The notes under the pieces were generated by a model. The model was not told where the DNA came from. It worked only from the letters and a program-made list of their open reading frames with translations, and searched no databases. A program made the translations under genes and the position numbers. Below, one piece after another: positions 30,038 to 31,074 of a stretch of DNA of 31,074 bases (positions are counted from its first letter, which is position 1; each line of letters opens with the position of its first letter). This DNA comes from an uncultured Desulfovibrio sp. (GTDB lineage Bacteria > Desulfobacterota > Desulfovibrionia > Desulfovibrionales > Desulfovibrionaceae). The DNA is taken from positions 1 to 31,074 of the forward strand of contig URBN01000024.1 in NCBI GenBank assembly GCA_900546145.1, read 5' to 3'.

Positions 30038-30658
30038 ATGATACGTTCGTTTGTTTACGGCGTTTTAAATACCAACGCCTACCTCGTGTGGCAGGATGCG
30101 GACGCCGTTCTCGTGGATCCGCCTGACGATACGGCAGAAGTGGAAAAGGTCATGACGGAAAATGGTCTGACCCTGAAAGCGCTCCTCTGCACGCACCTTC
30201 ATTTTGATCATGTGACCGGATGCGCGGCCTGGCAGAAAAAGACAGGCCTTCCTGTGCTCGCGGGACAGCAGGATATTGACAATAGGGAAGTCCTCTGTGA
30301 CGGCGCGAAAAATTTCAATCTGACCATCAGTGATTTCAAGGTTCAGCCCCTGCAGTCCGGGATGGTCAGTTTCGGCTCTCTGAACGTAACAGTCATCTCC
30401 GTTCCGGGCCACAGTCCGGGATCGCTCTGCTATTATTTCCCGTCCCAGAAAATTCTTCTTTCCGGAGACACGCTCTTCCACCATCAGATCGGCTTCACTG
30501 ATATCATGCCCCTGCAGTCCGATGAAGCCCTGCGCGCTGCCATAGCTGACAGGCTCCTCACGTTGCCGGATGACACGAAGGTGTACCCCGGGCACAGGGA
30601 ATCTACTACCATAGGCGAGGAAAACGCCTGGGGGACGCTGTACAGGTCCTCGAACTAG
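30038..30658 (+). CDS. metallo-beta-lactamase-fold hydrolase (glyoxalase II-like)
   Basis: A 206-residue MBL-fold enzyme, last of the cluster. ATG 30038 follows GGGGAG at six bases; ATGs at 30014 and 30032 are in frame but less well placed. The metal ligands are complete: HLHFDH (53-58), H125 in VPGHSPGS, D144 in LSGDTLF and the final His in YPGHRE. Small members of this group hydrolyse thioesters (glyoxalase II) or lactones. In this cluster it may deacylate the acyl-thioester or other product that the GNAT/radical SAM module makes, or simply detoxify an aldehyde adduct (inference). A terminator follows at 30742. Confidence 0.85.
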   Translation: MIRSFVYGVLNTNAYLVWQDADAVLVDPPDDTAEVEKVMTENGLTLKALLCTHLHFDHVTGCAAWQKKTGLPVLAGQQDIDNREVLCDGAKNFNLTISDFKVQPLQSGMVSFGSLNVTVISVPGHSPGSLCYYFPSQKILLSGDTLFHHQIGFTDIMPLQSDEALRAAIADRLLTLPDDTKVYPGHRESTTIGEENAWGTLYRSSN

Positions 30659-30741
30659 CTCGGGGAACAGGGCAGCTTCTTGCTTAAGGAAAGTCTCTTT
30701 ATCTGATCCGGCCCCTGTCTTTTCCAACGGTTCTGACAGCA

Positions 30742-30790
30742 GAAAGAAAAACGCCGCAGCGCATTGTTTTTTGCGCCGCGGCGTTTCTTG
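30742..30790. terminator. bidirectional terminator between the cluster and the autotransporter gene
   Basis: AAACGCCGCAGCGCA (30749-30763) and TGCGCCGCGGCGTTT (30772-30786) pair with a single A-C mismatch. A T-run follows on the plus strand (TTTCTT) and an A-rich run precedes it (AGAAAGAAAA), giving a T-run for the convergent minus-strand gene. Confidence 0.8.
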
Positions 30791-30820
30791 TCTGATTAAA
30801 TGGGAGAAGTGCCGGTTCAG

Positions 30821-31074
30821 TTAGAACTCGAAACGGAAACCGCCCTGGATGCGGTACTGGACTTTGATGTCCGTTCCGAAGTCCCTTTCCGCGTCAACGT
30901 AGAAAGAACAGTTCTCCGAGAGGCCGACATTGGCGCCGATGCCCGCGCTGTACCACGTGCCCGCGAGGTCAGTGCTGTCATGCATCGCGACATCCTGGTA
31001 GAGCGTTTCGTTTCTGTCACCCAGGAATTCATGCAGGACGGAACCCTTGGCGTAAATCCGGACCGGGTTTTCCG
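30821..31074 (-). CDS. autotransporter, C-terminal beta-barrel (partial)
   Basis: The 3' end of a minus-strand gene running out of the window; 83 residues are visible before the stop at 30821-30823. The sequence is the classic end of an AIDA-type autotransporter barrel: NPVRIYAKGSVLHEFLGD, then GTWYSAGIGANVGLSENC, YVDAERDFGTDI and a terminal GGFRFEF with Phe as the last residue, the signal recognised by the BAM complex. The protein is therefore inserted in the outer membrane and carries a passenger domain at its unseen N-terminus. One Cys in the barrel (SENCSFYV) is unusual for this fold. It is convergent with the cluster and unlikely to be part of it. Confidence 0.88.
   Translation of the reverse strand, partial: ENPVRIYAKGSVLHEFLGDRNETLYQDVAMHDSTDLAGTWYSAGIGANVGLSENCSFYVDAERDFGTDIKVQYRIQGGFRFEF

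Noticed and set aside
1..31074. CRISPR arrays, tRNA and rRNA genes, insertion sequences
   Set aside because: I looked for spaced direct repeats, cloverleaf-like sequences with CCA-type ends, conserved rRNA segments and transposase motifs and found none I could support by eye. A tRNA or covariance-model scan would be decisive.

Overview
The window looks like a piece of chromosome from a GC-rich, anaerobic Desulfovibrionaceae-type bacterium (Desulfovibrio/Bilophila/Mailhella-like). This assignment is an inference from the Mu-type prophage tail genes, the AIDA-type autotransporter end, the sigma-54 regulation and the general gene repertoire; no rRNA or other taxonomic marker is present.

Layout. 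(1) 1-3725 is the right end of a prophage: three tandem paralogous tail-fibre genes (the first cut by the window edge), three small phage proteins, and a DPPY-type DNA methyltransferase as the last recognisable phage gene. (2) 3726-8912 is ordinary chromosomal sequence: a secreted small protein, a 2-dehydropantoate reductase-family enzyme ending in a clear terminator, an IclR regulator, a Sel1-repeat protein and a DUF697 membrane protein with a degenerate P-loop. (3) 8979-10355 is about 1.4 kb in which I see no convincing gene. (4) 10356-11564 (minus) is a membrane-anchored metallophosphoesterase. (5) 11750-30658 is the main locus. A large sigma-54 activator (minus) has an N-terminal hydrolase-like domain that lacks its nucleophile. 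It is divergent from a 14-gene plus-strand cluster preceded by a near-consensus -24/-12 promoter. (6) 30821-31074 (minus) is the C-terminal barrel of an autotransporter, convergent with the cluster across a shared bidirectional terminator.

The 14-gene cluster is the exciting part. It mixes two sets of genes normally met separately. The first set resembles the Nit1C / 'nitrogen starvation' cluster: a Sll0783/MSMEG_0572-type protein, an MSMEG_0568-type radical SAM protein fused to an MSMEG_0567-type GNAT, and an Sll0787-type AIR-synthase-like protein. The nitrilase of that cluster is absent and an amidohydrolase-2 enzyme sits in its usual place. The second set is the complete oxamate-transcarbamylase plus carbamate-kinase set known from E. 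coli allantoin fermentation: FdrA/AllF, DUF1116/AllG, DUF2877/AllH and AllK. Around these are an FAD-oxidase/Fe-S pair of the GlcD/GlcF type, an OsmC-like protein, a possible DUF3419-like SAM enzyme, an SsuABC/NMT1-type ABC importer and a metallo-beta-lactamase-fold hydrolase.

Working model (inference): a small nitrogen-rich compound is imported and converted by the amidohydrolase, radical SAM/GNAT and FAD/Fe-S modules to a carbamoylated acid. AllFGH phosphorolyses this to carbamoyl phosphate, and carbamate kinase makes ATP, NH3 and CO2. The whole is under sigma-54 control through a ligand-sensing pseudo-hydrolase domain. The substrate cannot be read from the sequence.
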